This document shows, one piece after another, positions 18,257 through 31,141 of a DNA stretch of 64,000 nt. The DNA is from JAMHWF01 sp048500255 (GTDB lineage: Bacteria; Pseudomonadota; Gammaproteobacteria; Burkholderiales; Burkholderiaceae_C): positions 148,711-212,710 of the forward strand of contig JASNYH010000006.1 in the NCBI GenBank assembly GCA_048500255.1. The letters are read 5' to 3'. Each line of letters opens with the position of its first letter. Position 1 is the stretch's first letter. Under the pieces are notes generated by a model that did no database searches, was not told where the DNA came from, and saw only the letters and a list, made by a program, of their open reading frames with translations. The position numbers and the translations under genes are program-made.

Positions 18257-19264
18257 TCAGGCGCCGCCGGCAGCGGCGTGCATGCCCAGCCGCGCGAGCA
18301 GCGCGCGGTCGCGCTCGGCCTGCGGGTTGGCCGTCGTCAGCAGCCGCTCGCCGTAGAAGATGGAGTTGGCGCCGGCCAGCAGGCACAGGGCCTGCAGTGC
18401 GTCGTCCATCTGTTCGCGGCCGGCCGACAGGCGCACGCGCGCGCGCGGCATCGTGATGCGCGCGACGGCGATGGTGCGCACGAACTCGAACGGGTCGATC
18501 GCCTCCGTGCCGGCGAGCGGCGTGCCCTCGACATGCACCAGGTTGTTGATCGGCACCGACTCGGGATAGGGCTCGAGGTTGGCAAGCTGCGCGACGAGCC
18601 CGGCGCGGTGGCGCCGCGACTCGCCCAGGCCGACGATGCCGCCGCAGCACACCGAAACACCGACGGCACGCACGCGAGCCAGCGTGTCGAGGCGGTCCTG
18701 GTAGGTGCGCGTGCTGATGATCGCGCCGTAATGCTCGGGCGCCGTGTCGAGGTTGTGGTTGTAGTAGTCGAGACCGGCGTCGGCGAGCGCGCGCGCCTGC
18801 TCGTCGCTGAGCATGCCCAGCGTCATGCAGGTCTCCATGCCGAGCGCCTTGACCTCGCGCACCATCTCGACGAGGGGCTCGACGTGGCGATCGGCGGGCT
18901 CGCGCCACGCCGCGCCCATGCAGAAGCGCGTCGCGCCGTTGGCCTGCGCGGCGCGCGCGGCGTCGACCACCTCGCTCACCGGCAGCAGCTTGCTCGCCGT
19001 GACGCCGGTGTCGAAATGCGCAGACTGCGGACAGTAGCCGCAGTCCTCGGCACAACCGCCCGTCTTGATCGACAGCAGCGTCGAGAGCTGCACCTCGTTG
19101 GCGTCGAAGTGCTCGCGGTGCACCTGCTGCGCGCGGTAGAGCAGGTCGGCGAACGGCAGGTCGAACAGCGCCTCTACGGCGTCGACGCTCCAGCGCGCGG
19201 AGGCGGCCGGCGGTTCGGCGCGCCGCGCCGGCGCAACGAAATGCAGAGTGGTCGTTTCGGACAT
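18257..19264 (-). CDS. bioB: Biotin synthase
   Basis: Radical-SAM enzyme that inserts sulfur into dethiobiotin. The protein is 335 residues. The SAM-cluster cysteines are C71, C75 and C78 (GGCAEDCGYC). YNHNLDT, the later GGIVGLGE and the C-terminal INNLVHVEGTPL segment agree with the family. It is only 9 bp downstream of the VOC/epimerase-like gene and so appears to be the last gene of the propionyl-CoA/methylmalonyl-CoA operon. That would supply biotin for the carboxylase made from the same transcript. No other bio gene is in the window. Confidence 0.97.
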   Translation of the reverse strand: MSETTTLHFVAPARRAEPPAASARWSVDAVEALFDLPFADLLYRAQQVHREHFDANEVQLSTLLSIKTGGCAEDCGYCPQSAHFDTGVTASKLLPVSEVVDAARAAQANGATRFCMGAAWREPADRHVEPLVEMVREVKALGMETCMTLGMLSDEQARALADAGLDYYNHNLDTAPEHYGAIISTRTYQDRLDTLARVRAVGVSVCCGGIVGLGESRRHRAGLVAQLANLEPYPESVPINNLVHVEGTPLAGTEAIDPFEFVRTIAVARITMPRARVRLSAGREQMDDALQALCLLAGANSIFYGERLLTTANPQAERDRALLARLGMHAAAGGA

Positions 19265-19273
19265 GGCGTGAGC

Positions 19274-19744
<471 letters not shown>

Positions 19745-19756
19745 CGTTCGGTTCCT

Positions 19757-21754
19757 TCAGGCGAAGCGCACGATCGGCTGGTCGACGGCGAGGCTCTCGC
19801 CGCGCGCCGCGAGCAGCTCGACGACGGTGCCGTCCTGCGCCGCGACGAGGATGTTCTCCATCTTCATCGCCTCGACGACGGCGAGCTTCTCGCCGGCGCG
19901 GACCGCCTGGCCTGGCTGCACCGCTACGTCGACGAGCAGGCCGGGCATCGGCGACAGCAGGAACTTGCTCGTGTCAGGCGGCGGCTTGTGCGGCATCAAC
20001 CGGTGCAGCTCGGCGGCGCGCGGGGCGAGCACCAGCGCGTCGATGCTCGCGCCGTCGTGCGTGACGCGCAGGCCGAGGCCGCGGCGATCGATCTGGGCGT
20101 CGAACGGCCGGCCGTTGCAGGTGCCGCCGATGCGGATCGCGCCGTAGGCCCAATCGCTGGCGAACTCGTAGCGCCGCTCGCCCAGGCTCACGACGACGCT
20201 GCCGTTGCTCTGCACCTTGACCGGCGTGTGCTGAGCCTCGCCCTGCGGCGAGCGGGCGACGACGACGAAGTCGTCGCCGATGCGCATCCCGTGGCCGGGC
20301 AGCTGGCCGCTGATGCCGGCGGCGCGCTGCAGGTACTTGCGATGCACGGCCGCTGCCAGCGCGATGAGGAAGCCTGGGTCGTCGTGCCCCACGTCGTGCG
20401 CGACGAAGCCGCTCGGGAAGTTCTCGGCGATGAAGCCGGTGTTGAAGTCCCCCGCGGCGAACCTCGGATGCGTCAGCAGTGCCGACTGGAACGCGATGTT
20501 GCTCGCCACGCCGCGGATCACGAAGGCATTGAGAGCCGCGCGCATCTTCGCGATCGCTTCGGCGCGGTCGCGGCCGTGCACGATCAGCTTGGCGATCATC
20601 GAGTCGTAGTAGACGGGGATCTCGCCGCCTTCGTAGACGCCGGTGTCGACGCGCACGCCTTCCGCTTGCGGCGGCGGCTGGTAGGCGACGAGCCGCCCCG
20701 TGCTCGGCAGGAAGCCGCGCGCCGGATCCTCGGCGTTGATGCGGCACTCCATCGCCCAGCCGTCGCGCCGGACTTCGCCCTGCCCGAACGGCAGCTTCTC
20801 GCCGGCGGCGACGCGGATCATCAGCGCGACGAGGTCGAGCCCGGTGATGCACTCGGTGACCGGGTGCTCGACCTGCAGCCGCGTGTTCATCTCGAGGAAG
20901 TAGAAGCTCTCGTCCTTGCCGACGACGAACTCGACGGTGCCCGCGCTCTGGTACTTCACCGCCCGGGCCAGCGCGACGGCCTGCTCGCCCATCGCGCGGC
21001 GCGTCGCGTCGCCGATGAAGGGCGACGGCGCCTCCTCGATCACCTTCTGGTGGCGGCGCTGGATCGAGCACTCGCGCTCGTTGAGGTAGACGACGTTGCC
21101 GTGCGCGTCGCCGAGCACCTGGATCTCGATGTGGCGCGGCTCCTCGACGAACTTCTCGATGAAGACGCGATCGTCGCCGAAGCTGTTGCGCGCCTCGTTC
21201 CTGCACGACGAGAAACCCTCGAACGCCTCCTGGTCGTTGAACGCGACGCGCAGACCTTTGCCGCCGCCGCCCGCGCTGGCCTTGATCATCACCGGGTAGC
21301 CGATGCCGCGCGCGATCTCGACGGCGCGCTCGGCCGACTCGATGGCGTCGCTCCAGCCGGGAATCGTGTTCACCTTGGCCCCGGTCGCCAGCTTCTTCGA
21401 CGCGATCTTGTCGCCCATCGCGGCGATCGAATAGTGCTTCGGGCCGATAAAGACGATGCCCTCTTCCTCGACGCGGCGCGCGAAGTCCTCGTTCTCCGAC
21501 AGGAAGCCGTAGCCCGGGTGCACGGCCTCGGCGCCCGTCTTCTTGCACGCAGCGATGATCTTGTCGGCCTGCAGGTACGACTCGCGCGACGGCGCGGCGC
21601 CGATGTGCACCGCCTCGTCGGCCATCTCGACGTGCAGCGCGTCGCGGTCGGCATCGGAGTAGACGGCGACCGTCGCGATGCCCATCTTGCGCGCCGTGCG
21701 GATGACGCGGCAGGCGATCTCGCCGCGATTGGCGATCAGGATCTTCTTGAACAT
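19757..21754 (-). CDS. pccA: Propionyl-CoA carboxylase, biotin-carrying alpha subunit
   Basis: A 665-residue protein with biotin carboxylase domain, connecting region and C-terminal biotin carboxyl-carrier domain. It begins MFKKILIANRGEIACRVIRT; the ATP grasp loop is KASAGGGGKGLRVA, and FLEMNTRLQVEHPVTE is present. The biotinylated Lys631 lies in VEAMKMEN. The pairing with pccB and the mutase genes argues for propionyl-CoA as substrate rather than acetyl-CoA or methylcrotonyl-CoA. It is 10 bp after pccB. Confidence 0.94.
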   Translation of the reverse strand: MFKKILIANRGEIACRVIRTARKMGIATVAVYSDADRDALHVEMADEAVHIGAAPSRESYLQADKIIAACKKTGAEAVHPGYGFLSENEDFARRVEEEGIVFIGPKHYSIAAMGDKIASKKLATGAKVNTIPGWSDAIESAERAVEIARGIGYPVMIKASAGGGGKGLRVAFNDQEAFEGFSSCRNEARNSFGDDRVFIEKFVEEPRHIEIQVLGDAHGNVVYLNERECSIQRRHQKVIEEAPSPFIGDATRRAMGEQAVALARAVKYQSAGTVEFVVGKDESFYFLEMNTRLQVEHPVTECITGLDLVALMIRVAAGEKLPFGQGEVRRDGWAMECRINAEDPARGFLPSTGRLVAYQPPPQAEGVRVDTGVYEGGEIPVYYDSMIAKLIVHGRDRAEAIAKMRAALNAFVIRGVASNIAFQSALLTHPRFAAGDFNTGFIAENFPSGFVAHDVGHDDPGFLIALAAAVHRKYLQRAAGISGQLPGHGMRIGDDFVVVARSPQGEAQHTPVKVQSNGSVVVSLGERRYEFASDWAYGAIRIGGTCNGRPFDAQIDRRGLGLRVTHDGASIDALVLAPRAAELHRLMPHKPPPDTSKFLLSPMPGLLVDVAVQPGQAVRAGEKLAVVEAMKMENILVAAQDGTVVELLAARGESLAVDQPIVRFA

Positions 21755-21764
21755 GGCCCCGGTC

Positions 21765-23297
<1,533 letters not shown>

Positions 23298-23315
23298 CGT
23301 GACTCCCGTTGTTCT

Positions 23316-24341
23316 TCAGGACTGCGTGGGTTCGTTGAAGGCGGCGAGCAGCGCGCGCGCCGCGGCGCTGGCCGCGAGCCGCCCTTCGCGCACGCCGGCC
23401 GTCGTGTCGGCCAGCGCGGCGCGCACCGCTGGATGGCCGGCGAAGCGCTGGCGCAGGCCGGCGTGGATCAGGTCCCACATCCAGCGCTCGGCCTGGCGCT
23501 GGCGGCGCCGGGCGAATTCGCCGTTGGCCTGCTGCGTGGCGCGGAACTGCTCGACGTGCGACCAGAAGGCGTCGAGCCCGGCGCCCGTCAGCGCGCTCGC
23601 CTGGAGCACGCGCGGATGCCAGATCGTCGCGTCGTGCGCCGCATGCTCGGGCCGCCCGTGCTGGCCGAACAGGCGCAGGGCCGACGTGATGTGCGCCGCG
23701 GCGCGCGACGCGGCGTCGGGGTCGGCGTCTGCCTTGTTGACGACGACCAGGTCGGCAATCTCCATCACGCCCTTCTTGATCGCCTGCAACTCGTCGCCGG
23801 CGTTGGGCAGTTGCAGCAGCACGAAGAGATCCGTCATGCCGGCGACCGCCGTCTCGCTCTGGCCGACGCCCACCGTCTCGACGATCACGATGTCGTGGCC
23901 CGCCGCCTCGCACACCAGGATCGCCTCGCGCGTGCGTTCGGCCACACCGCCGAGTGTGCCGGCCGCCGGGCTCGGCCGGATGTAGGCGCGCTCGTCGACC
24001 GACAGGCGCTCCATGCGCGTCTTGTCGCCGAGGATCGATCCGCCCGACACGGCCGACGAGGGATCGACGGCGAGCACGGCGACGCGATGGCCGCGCTCGA
24101 CGAGGTGCAGGCCGAACGTCTCGATGAAGGTCGACTTGCCGACGCCAGGCACGCCGGAGATGCCGATGCGCAGCGCGCCGCCGGCGGCCGGCATCAGCGC
24201 GTTGAGCAGGGCGTCGGCGCGCTGCCGGTCGGCGACGCGCGTCGACTCGAGCAGCGTGATCGACTTTGCGACGGCGCGGCGCCGCGCGGCGCCCTCGCCG
24301 TGCAGCACGCCCTCGACCAGCGCGTCGGCAGCGACAGGCAC
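23316..24341 (-). CDS. meaB: Methylmalonyl-CoA mutase-associated GTPase MeaB
   Basis: G3E-family GTPase that chaperones cobalamin loading of methylmalonyl-CoA mutase and protects it from inactivation. The protein is 341 residues. The P-loop is GVPGVGKST, with VDPSS, ETVGVGQSE and the NKAD guanine-specificity motif. The start is GTG 24341, one base after the scpA stop. The position directly after the mutase is the usual one for meaB (older name argK). Confidence 0.94.
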   Translation of the reverse strand: MPVAADALVEGVLHGEGAARRRAVAKSITLLESTRVADRQRADALLNALMPAAGGALRIGISGVPGVGKSTFIETFGLHLVERGHRVAVLAVDPSSAVSGGSILGDKTRMERLSVDERAYIRPSPAAGTLGGVAERTREAILVCEAAGHDIVIVETVGVGQSETAVAGMTDLFVLLQLPNAGDELQAIKKGVMEIADLVVVNKADADPDAASRAAAHITSALRLFGQHGRPEHAAHDATIWHPRVLQASALTGAGLDAFWSHVEQFRATQQANGEFARRRQRQAERWMWDLIHAGLRQRFAGHPAVRAALADTTAGVREGRLAASAAARALLAAFNEPTQS

Positions 24342-24342
24342 G

Positions 24343-26511
<2,169 letters not shown>

Positions 26512-26533
26512 GGCAGCAGCAACGACAGGAGGC

Positions 26534-26561
26534 TGGACATGGATCATACATGATGCATAAT
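26534..26561 (+). promoter_or_regulatory. Predicted promoter of the GntR regulator gene
   Basis: TGGACA (26534-26539), 16 bases, then CATAAT (26556-26561). A transcript would start about 6 bases before ATG 26574, so the message would be nearly leaderless, which fits the lack of a ribosome site. It overlaps the opposing scpA promoter. Confidence 0.4.
26543..26554. promoter_or_regulatory. Candidate operator, palindrome 1
   Basis: ATCAT-AC-ATGAT, perfect 5-base arms around two bases. It covers the predicted scpA -10 element (TATGAT on the minus strand), where a bound repressor would block transcription. Confidence 0.4.
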
Positions 26562-26565
26562 TATG
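26556..26565. promoter_or_regulatory. Candidate operator, palindrome 2
   Basis: CATAATTATG is a perfect 10-base palindrome. It overlaps the regulator gene's -10 and the spacer of the scpA promoter, one base after palindrome 1, so one protein bound here could act on both directions. Confidence 0.4.
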
Positions 26566-26573
26566 AATTCAAG

Positions 26574-27245
26574 ATGGCTGAGTCCGCGATCCAACCCCCA
26601 TCGGCAGCGCCTTCCGCGCTGGCGCCGCGCGCGCTCTACCAGGACGTGGCCGAGCGGCTGCGACAGAAGATCTTCGACCGCGCGCTCGAGCCCGGCAGCT
26701 GGATCGACGAGCAGCGCCTCGCCGCCGAATGGGGCATCAGTCGCACGCCGCTGCGCGAGGCGCTGAAGGTGCTGGCCGTCGAGGGCCTGGTCACGATGAA
26801 GGTACGACGCGGCGCCTACGTCACCGAGATGTCGGCGGCCGACGTGCAGCAGGTCTATCACCTGCTTGCCGTGCTCGAGAGCGACGCTGCCGCCGAGGTG
26901 GCGCGCCAGGCGAGCGACGAGCAGATCGCAGAGCTGCGCGCGCTGCACGACCGACTCGAGAAGCAGTCCCGCCAGCGCGACGCCTTCTTCGACACCAACG
27001 AGCGCTTCCACATGCGCCTGCTCGAGATCGCCGGCAACCGCTGGCGCCGGCAGATCGTGGCCGACCTGCGCAAGGTGATGAAGCTCAACCGCCATCACTC
27101 GCTGTTCAAGGCCGGTCGGCTGGCGGAATCGCTGGCCGAGCACCGGCGCGTGATGGCGGCGCTCGAACAGCGCGACGCCCGGCGCGCCGCCACGCTGATG
27201 CGCGAGCACTTCGACAACGGGCTGGCCGCGGCGGCCGGCGGCTGA
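26574..27245 (+). CDS. GntR family (FCD subfamily) transcriptional regulator
   Basis: A 223-residue regulator with an N-terminal winged helix-turn-helix (LYQDVAERLRQKIFDRALEP; ISRTPLREALKVLAVEGLV) and a C-terminal all-helical FCD ligand domain. Candidate metal-binding residues are in NERFHMRLLEIAGN and in the later EHRRVMAALEQ and REHF segments. An ATG at 26550 would add eight residues but would start inside the palindromes. It is divergent from scpA with a 62-bp gap, so it very likely controls the propionyl/methylmalonyl-CoA genes and itself; the ligand is unknown and could be an acyl-CoA or a related acid. Confidence 0.88.
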   Translation: MAESAIQPPSAAPSALAPRALYQDVAERLRQKIFDRALEPGSWIDEQRLAAEWGISRTPLREALKVLAVEGLVTMKVRRGAYVTEMSAADVQQVYHLLAVLESDAAAEVARQASDEQIAELRALHDRLEKQSRQRDAFFDTNERFHMRLLEIAGNRWRRQIVADLRKVMKLNRHHSLFKAGRLAESLAEHRRVMAALEQRDARRAATLMREHFDNGLAAAAGG

Positions 27246-27255
27246 ATCCGCGCGG

Positions 27256-28812
27256 CTAGCGCGCTCCGCCTGCCTCCCGCGCCTGCGCCGCCTGCAGCGC
27301 GCGCACCGTCTGGATCGTGTCGGCCTCGTCGGCCCGCTTGTCGGGCCGGTAACCCTTGACGCGCGCGAAGCGCAACGCGAGCCCGCCCGGATAGTGCGGG
27401 CTGCGCTGCACGTCGTTGAACGCGATCTCGACGACGAGCTCGGGCCGCACGTGCACCGTGGTCGCAACGCGGTGCGTCTCGCGCGCCAGCAGCTCGGCAG
27501 TCTGCCATTCGAGCAGCGCGTCGGTCAGGCCCTTGAATGTCTTGCCGAGCATCACCCAGCCGCCGGCCGGGTCGCGCGCGCCGAGGTGCAGATTCGACAG
27601 CCGGCCGCGGCGCCGGCCGTGGCCCCATTCGGCGGCCAGCACGACGAGGTCGAGCGTGTGCACGCGCTTGATCTTCAGCCAGGCCGTGCCGCGACCGCCG
27701 GCCTCGTAGGGCGCGTCGAGCGACTTCGCCATCACGCCTTCGTGGCCGCGCGCCAGCGCGTCGGCGTAGAACTCCTCGGCCGCGACGACGTCGGCTGTCA
27801 CCAGCCGCGACACGACGAGCGCGGGCGGCAGCGCGCTCGCCAGCGCGTCGTAGCGTTCGCGCGCCGGGCGGTCGAGCAGCGGTGCACCGTCGAGGTGCAG
27901 GCAGTCGAAGATATACACCGTCAACGGCAGCTCGGCTCGCAGCCTGTCGACGTCGAGCTTGCGGCCGAAGCGGCGCATCGTCTCCTGGAAGGGCCGCGGC
28001 GCGCCGGCGGCGTCGAGCGCGATCGCCTCGCCGTCGAGCACCAGCTCGCCGGCCGGCAGCGCCGCCACGGCCTCGACGATCTCGGGCACCGACGCCGTCA
28101 CGTCGTTGAGGTTGCGCGTGTAGACGCCGACGCGGTCCTGCGCCTTGTGCACCTGCACGCGCGCGCCGTCGAGCTTCCACTCGAACGCCGCCGTGCCAAG
28201 CCGCGCCATCGCATCGGCGACGTCGTCGGCCGGCTGCGCGAGCATCGGCTGGATCGGCCTGTGCGGCGTCACGGCGTAGCGCGCCAGCGCGGCGGCGCCT
28301 TCGGCGAGCGCGGCGCGGGCCGCACGCGGCAGGTTGCCGACCAGCATTGCGGCGCGCCGCACGTCGGCCGCCGGCACGCCGGCCGCTGCAGCGACGGCGT
28401 CGGCCATCACGCCTTCGAGCGCGCCCTGGCGCAGTTCGCCGCTCAGCAGGCGGCGCAGGAAGTCCTGCTCATCGGCGGTGGCGCGCTCGAACAGCTCGCG
28501 CAACAGCGCGTCGCGCGCGGCGGCCGAGCCCTCGCCGGTGGTGGCGGCGATGCGCGCCAGCAGCGCATCGGCGTCGAGCAGCGTCAGCGACGGCTGCACG
28601 GCCGCCATGCCGTGCAGTGCGACCAGCGCCGACCAGCGCAGGCCAATGCGCCCCTGGCGTGTCTCGCCCGCGAGCCAGGCGGCGGCGATCTCGATTTCGT
28701 CGCCCTCGGCCGCGCGCAGGCACGCCGCGATCGCGTCGCGCTTGGCCGTGCGGCTGCCGGTGCCGGCGACGCGGCGCGACGTGTCGGCCACGGTGGCGAG
28801 CGGCATCGTCAT
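27256..28812 (-). CDS. ATP-dependent DNA ligase, archaeal/LigB-like type
   Basis: A 518-residue ligase with an N-terminal DNA-binding domain, adenylation domain and OB-fold. The adenylated lysine is K213 in FEWKLDGARVQV, with ELVLDGEAIA, EGVMAKSLD, AWLKIKR and RFARVKGYRPDK for the later motifs. Bacterial replication normally relies on the NAD-dependent LigA, so this is an accessory ligase, probably for repair. The layout resembles archaeal ligases and mycobacterial LigB more than LigD; no Ku or polymerase/nuclease domain is nearby. It converges on the GntR gene with a 10-bp gap. Confidence 0.93.
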   Translation of the reverse strand: MTMPLATVADTSRRVAGTGSRTAKRDAIAACLRAAEGDEIEIAAAWLAGETRQGRIGLRWSALVALHGMAAVQPSLTLLDADALLARIAATTGEGSAAARDALLRELFERATADEQDFLRRLLSGELRQGALEGVMADAVAAAAGVPAADVRRAAMLVGNLPRAARAALAEGAAALARYAVTPHRPIQPMLAQPADDVADAMARLGTAAFEWKLDGARVQVHKAQDRVGVYTRNLNDVTASVPEIVEAVAALPAGELVLDGEAIALDAAGAPRPFQETMRRFGRKLDVDRLRAELPLTVYIFDCLHLDGAPLLDRPARERYDALASALPPALVVSRLVTADVVAAEEFYADALARGHEGVMAKSLDAPYEAGGRGTAWLKIKRVHTLDLVVLAAEWGHGRRRGRLSNLHLGARDPAGGWVMLGKTFKGLTDALLEWQTAELLARETHRVATTVHVRPELVVEIAFNDVQRSPHYPGGLALRFARVKGYRPDKRADEADTIQTVRALQAAQAREAGGAR

Positions 28813-28899
28813 GGCGGCATTGTCGGCATGGCGCGATCTGCCTGCGGCTCACGTAGGCTTGGCGGCTGGAACACACACCGCACTGCGAGAGGAATCGCC

Positions 28900-29763
28900 A
28901 TGTCCGAAAGCTCACGGCCCGCCGGCCGCAAGGTCTGGCTCATCACCGGCTGCTCGTCCGGCCTCGGCCGCGCGCTGGCCGAGCACGTGCTCGGCCGCGG
29001 CGACGCCGCCGTGCTGACGGCGCGCGATACGAGCCCACTGGCGCCGCTCGCCGCAGCGCACGGCGAGCGCGCGCAGTTGGCGACGCTCGACGTCACGAGG
29101 CCCGACGACATCCGCACTGCCGTGGGCGCGGCGATCGACCGCCATGGCCGCATCGACGTGCTCGTCAACAACGCCGGCTACGGCTTCATCGGCGCGCTCG
29201 AGGAGACCAGCGAAGACGAATGCCGCGACGTCTTCGCCGCCAACGTTCGGGGCCCGCTGCAGCTCACGCAGGCCGTGCTGCCGCAGATGCGCCGCCAGGG
29301 CGGCGGCCGCATCGTCCAGATCTCGAGCAACCTGGGGCTGGTGTCGCGCGCCGGCTATGCGATCTACAGCGCGAGCAAGTTCGCGCTCGAGGGCTGGTCC
29401 GACGCGCTGGCCGCCGAGGCGGCGCCGTTCGGCATCCACGTCATCTGCGTCGAGCCCGGGGCGTTCCGCACCGAGTTCCTCGGTCGCTCGCTGCACACCG
29501 CAAGGCTGCGCCTGCCGGCCTACGAATCGAGCGTGGGCACCAACCGCGACACGATCGCGCAGCGCCAGGGCAAGCAGCCCAACGACCCGGCCCGCGGCGC
29601 CTGCGTCATCGCGCAGGCCGTCGATGCCGCGCAGCCGCCGCGCCACCTGCCGCTGGGCGCCGACGCCTACCGCAACATCCGCGCCAAGCTCGAACGCATC
29701 GCGGCCGACCTCGCGGAGTGGGAAGCGGTCGCGACAGCGACGGGGTACGAGCCCCAATCATGA
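28900..29763 (+). CDS. Short-chain dehydrogenase/reductase
   Basis: A 287-residue classical SDR. It shows the cofactor motif TGCSSGLGRALAEH, NNAGYG, the catalytic Ser in ISSNLG and YSASK with Tyr and Lys, followed by CVEPGAFRTEF. ATG 28900 has a GAGAGGA ribosome site. The Cys-containing TGCSSGLG start and length resemble the SDRs often annotated as oxidoreductases of unknown substrate. It is divergent from the DNA ligase (87 bp) and I see no pathway context for it. Confidence 0.9.
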   Translation: MSESSRPAGRKVWLITGCSSGLGRALAEHVLGRGDAAVLTARDTSPLAPLAAAHGERAQLATLDVTRPDDIRTAVGAAIDRHGRIDVLVNNAGYGFIGALEETSEDECRDVFAANVRGPLQLTQAVLPQMRRQGGGRIVQISSNLGLVSRAGYAIYSASKFALEGWSDALAAEAAPFGIHVICVEPGAFRTEFLGRSLHTARLRLPAYESSVGTNRDTIAQRQGKQPNDPARGACVIAQAVDAAQPPRHLPLGADAYRNIRAKLERIAADLAEWEAVATATGYEPQS

Positions 29764-29856
29764 AGAAGAGGTGGCAGCGCGGCATGGCGTGCTGATGATC
29801 GCGCTTCAGCAGCGCAGTCGTACACTGGCCGCGTCGTCGTGCCGAGGAGTCGCGCC

Positions 29857-30222
29857 ATGATCGATCACACCGGGGTCAGCGCCAGCAACTTCGCCGCCAG
29901 CAAGGCGTTCTACGCCGCCGCGCTGGCGCCGCTGGGCTATCGCATCGAGATGGAGCTCGAAGGAGCGGCCGGCTTCGGCGAGCCGGGCAAGCCGGACTTC
30001 TGGCTGGCCCGCGGCGCGCCGCAGGTGCCGCCGGTGCACGTTGCCTTCCGTGCACGCAGCCGGGCGCTGGTCGATGCGTTCTACAAGGCCGCGATGGCGG
30101 CGGGCGGGCGCGACAACGGCGGTCCGGGGCTGCGCCCGCACTACCACCCGAACTACTACGGCGCCTTCGTGCTCGACCCGGACGGCAACAACATCGAGGC
30201 CGTCTGCCACGCGCCGGAGTGA
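29857..30222 (+). CDS. VOC (glyoxalase/bleomycin-resistance fold) family protein
   Basis: A 121-residue protein starting MIDHTGVSASNFAASKAFY, with PPVHVAFRARSRALVDAFY and the terminal GAFVLDPDGNNIEAVCH that is typical of this branch of the VOC superfamily. Likely metal ligands are His4, the His of PVHVAF and the late Glu. ATG 29857 has a GAGGAG site. The substrate is not identifiable. It ends 7 bp before the convergent folE2 stop. Confidence 0.85.
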   Translation: MIDHTGVSASNFAASKAFYAAALAPLGYRIEMELEGAAGFGEPGKPDFWLARGAPQVPPVHVAFRARSRALVDAFYKAAMAAGGRDNGGPGLRPHYHPNYYGAFVLDPDGNNIEAVCHAPE

Positions 30223-30229
30223 GGCGCCG

Positions 30230-31021
30230 TCAGTTGCGCTCGATGCGCGCGTACGCGCTGTGCGCGTGGATCGACTCGAAGTTCTCGACGTCGACGGCAT
30301 AGCGGCCGACGCGCGCGTCGGCGTTGAGCAGCAGCGCGACGTCGCGCACCACGTCCTCGACGAACTTGGGGTTCTCGTAGGCGCGCTCGGTGATCCATTT
30401 CTCGTCGCTGCGCTTGAGCAGCGGCCAGATCTCGCTCGACGCCGCGTCCTCGGCGAAGCGCACCAGCTCGGGCCAGTCGATCGCCTGCAGCAGCTCGACG
30501 CGCACCGTGACGTGCGAGCGCTGGTTGTGCGCGCCGAAGTCGGAGATCTCCTTCGAGCACGGGCACAGGCTCTTGACCGGCACCGTGGCCTCGGCCCACA
30601 GCGTCTCGCGGCCATCGCGCGCCTCGGCGATCCAGCGGCCCTGGTATTCGAGCAGGCTCTCGACGCCCGAGACCGGCGCGCGTTTGCGCAGGAAGAACGG
30701 GAAGCGCGCCTCGATGCGGCCTTCGGCGGCGTCGAGCCGCGCCAGCATGGCGCGCAGCTGCCGGCGCAGGCCGTCGGCGTCGAGCGGCTGATCGAGCGCG
30801 TCGAGCCAGGCGACGAAGCGCGACATGTGCGTGCCCTTCTGCTCGGCCGGCAGCGCGACATCGAGGTCCCAGTGCGCGACGGTGGCCAGCGGCGCCCCGC
30901 CGACCGAAAGCGTGAGCGGATACCGCACGTCCTTGACGCCGACGCGCCGGATCGCGAGGCGGCGCTCGTCGCGCGCGCTCTGCGTGTCGGGGATGTGCAG
31001 CGCGTCGGTGAGGTTGGTCAT
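30230..31021 (-). CDS. folE2: GTP cyclohydrolase FolE2 (type IB)
   Basis: Converts GTP to dihydroneopterin triphosphate for folate synthesis; the type IB enzyme can use metals other than zinc. The protein is 263 residues. The key motif SLCPCSKEISDFGAHNQRSH carries the metal-binding Cys, and FPFFLRKRAPVSGVES is family-typical. ATG 31021 is used; a GTG at 31033 is an in-frame alternative. It follows dxs by 120 bp in the same direction, and xseB-ispA-dxs-folE2 is a common betaproteobacterial order. No zinc-uptake repressor site is evident. Confidence 0.95.
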   Translation of the reverse strand: MTNLTDALHIPDTQSARDERRLAIRRVGVKDVRYPLTLSVGGAPLATVAHWDLDVALPAEQKGTHMSRFVAWLDALDQPLDADGLRRQLRAMLARLDAAEGRIEARFPFFLRKRAPVSGVESLLEYQGRWIAEARDGRETLWAEATVPVKSLCPCSKEISDFGAHNQRSHVTVRVELLQAIDWPELVRFAEDAASSEIWPLLKRSDEKWITERAYENPKFVEDVVRDVALLLNADARVGRYAVDVENFESIHAHSAYARIERN

Positions 31022-31141
31022 GCGGTCGGACACGGGAAGCTCGCCTCGGACAGCCTGGCGCAGGCAACGATGTGCGCAAGCATGACACCAAACGCCTGCC
31101 GCCGCGCGGGGATGGTCATCCTCATCGCGGCGCGCCCCGGC

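Larger units (their letters stand above)
26543..26572 (-). promoter_or_regulatory. Predicted promoter of the scpA-meaB-pccBA-bioB operon
   Basis: On the minus strand TTGAAT (26572-26567), 18 bases, then TATGAT (26548-26543). The transcript would start near 26536, giving a leader of about 25 bases before ATG 26511. The AT-rich patch stands out against the very GC-rich surroundings. Confidence 0.5.

Noticed and set aside
28813..28899. Possible divergent promoter between the DNA ligase and SDR genes
   Set aside because: I could not find a convincing -35/-10 pair in either direction, so it is not listed.
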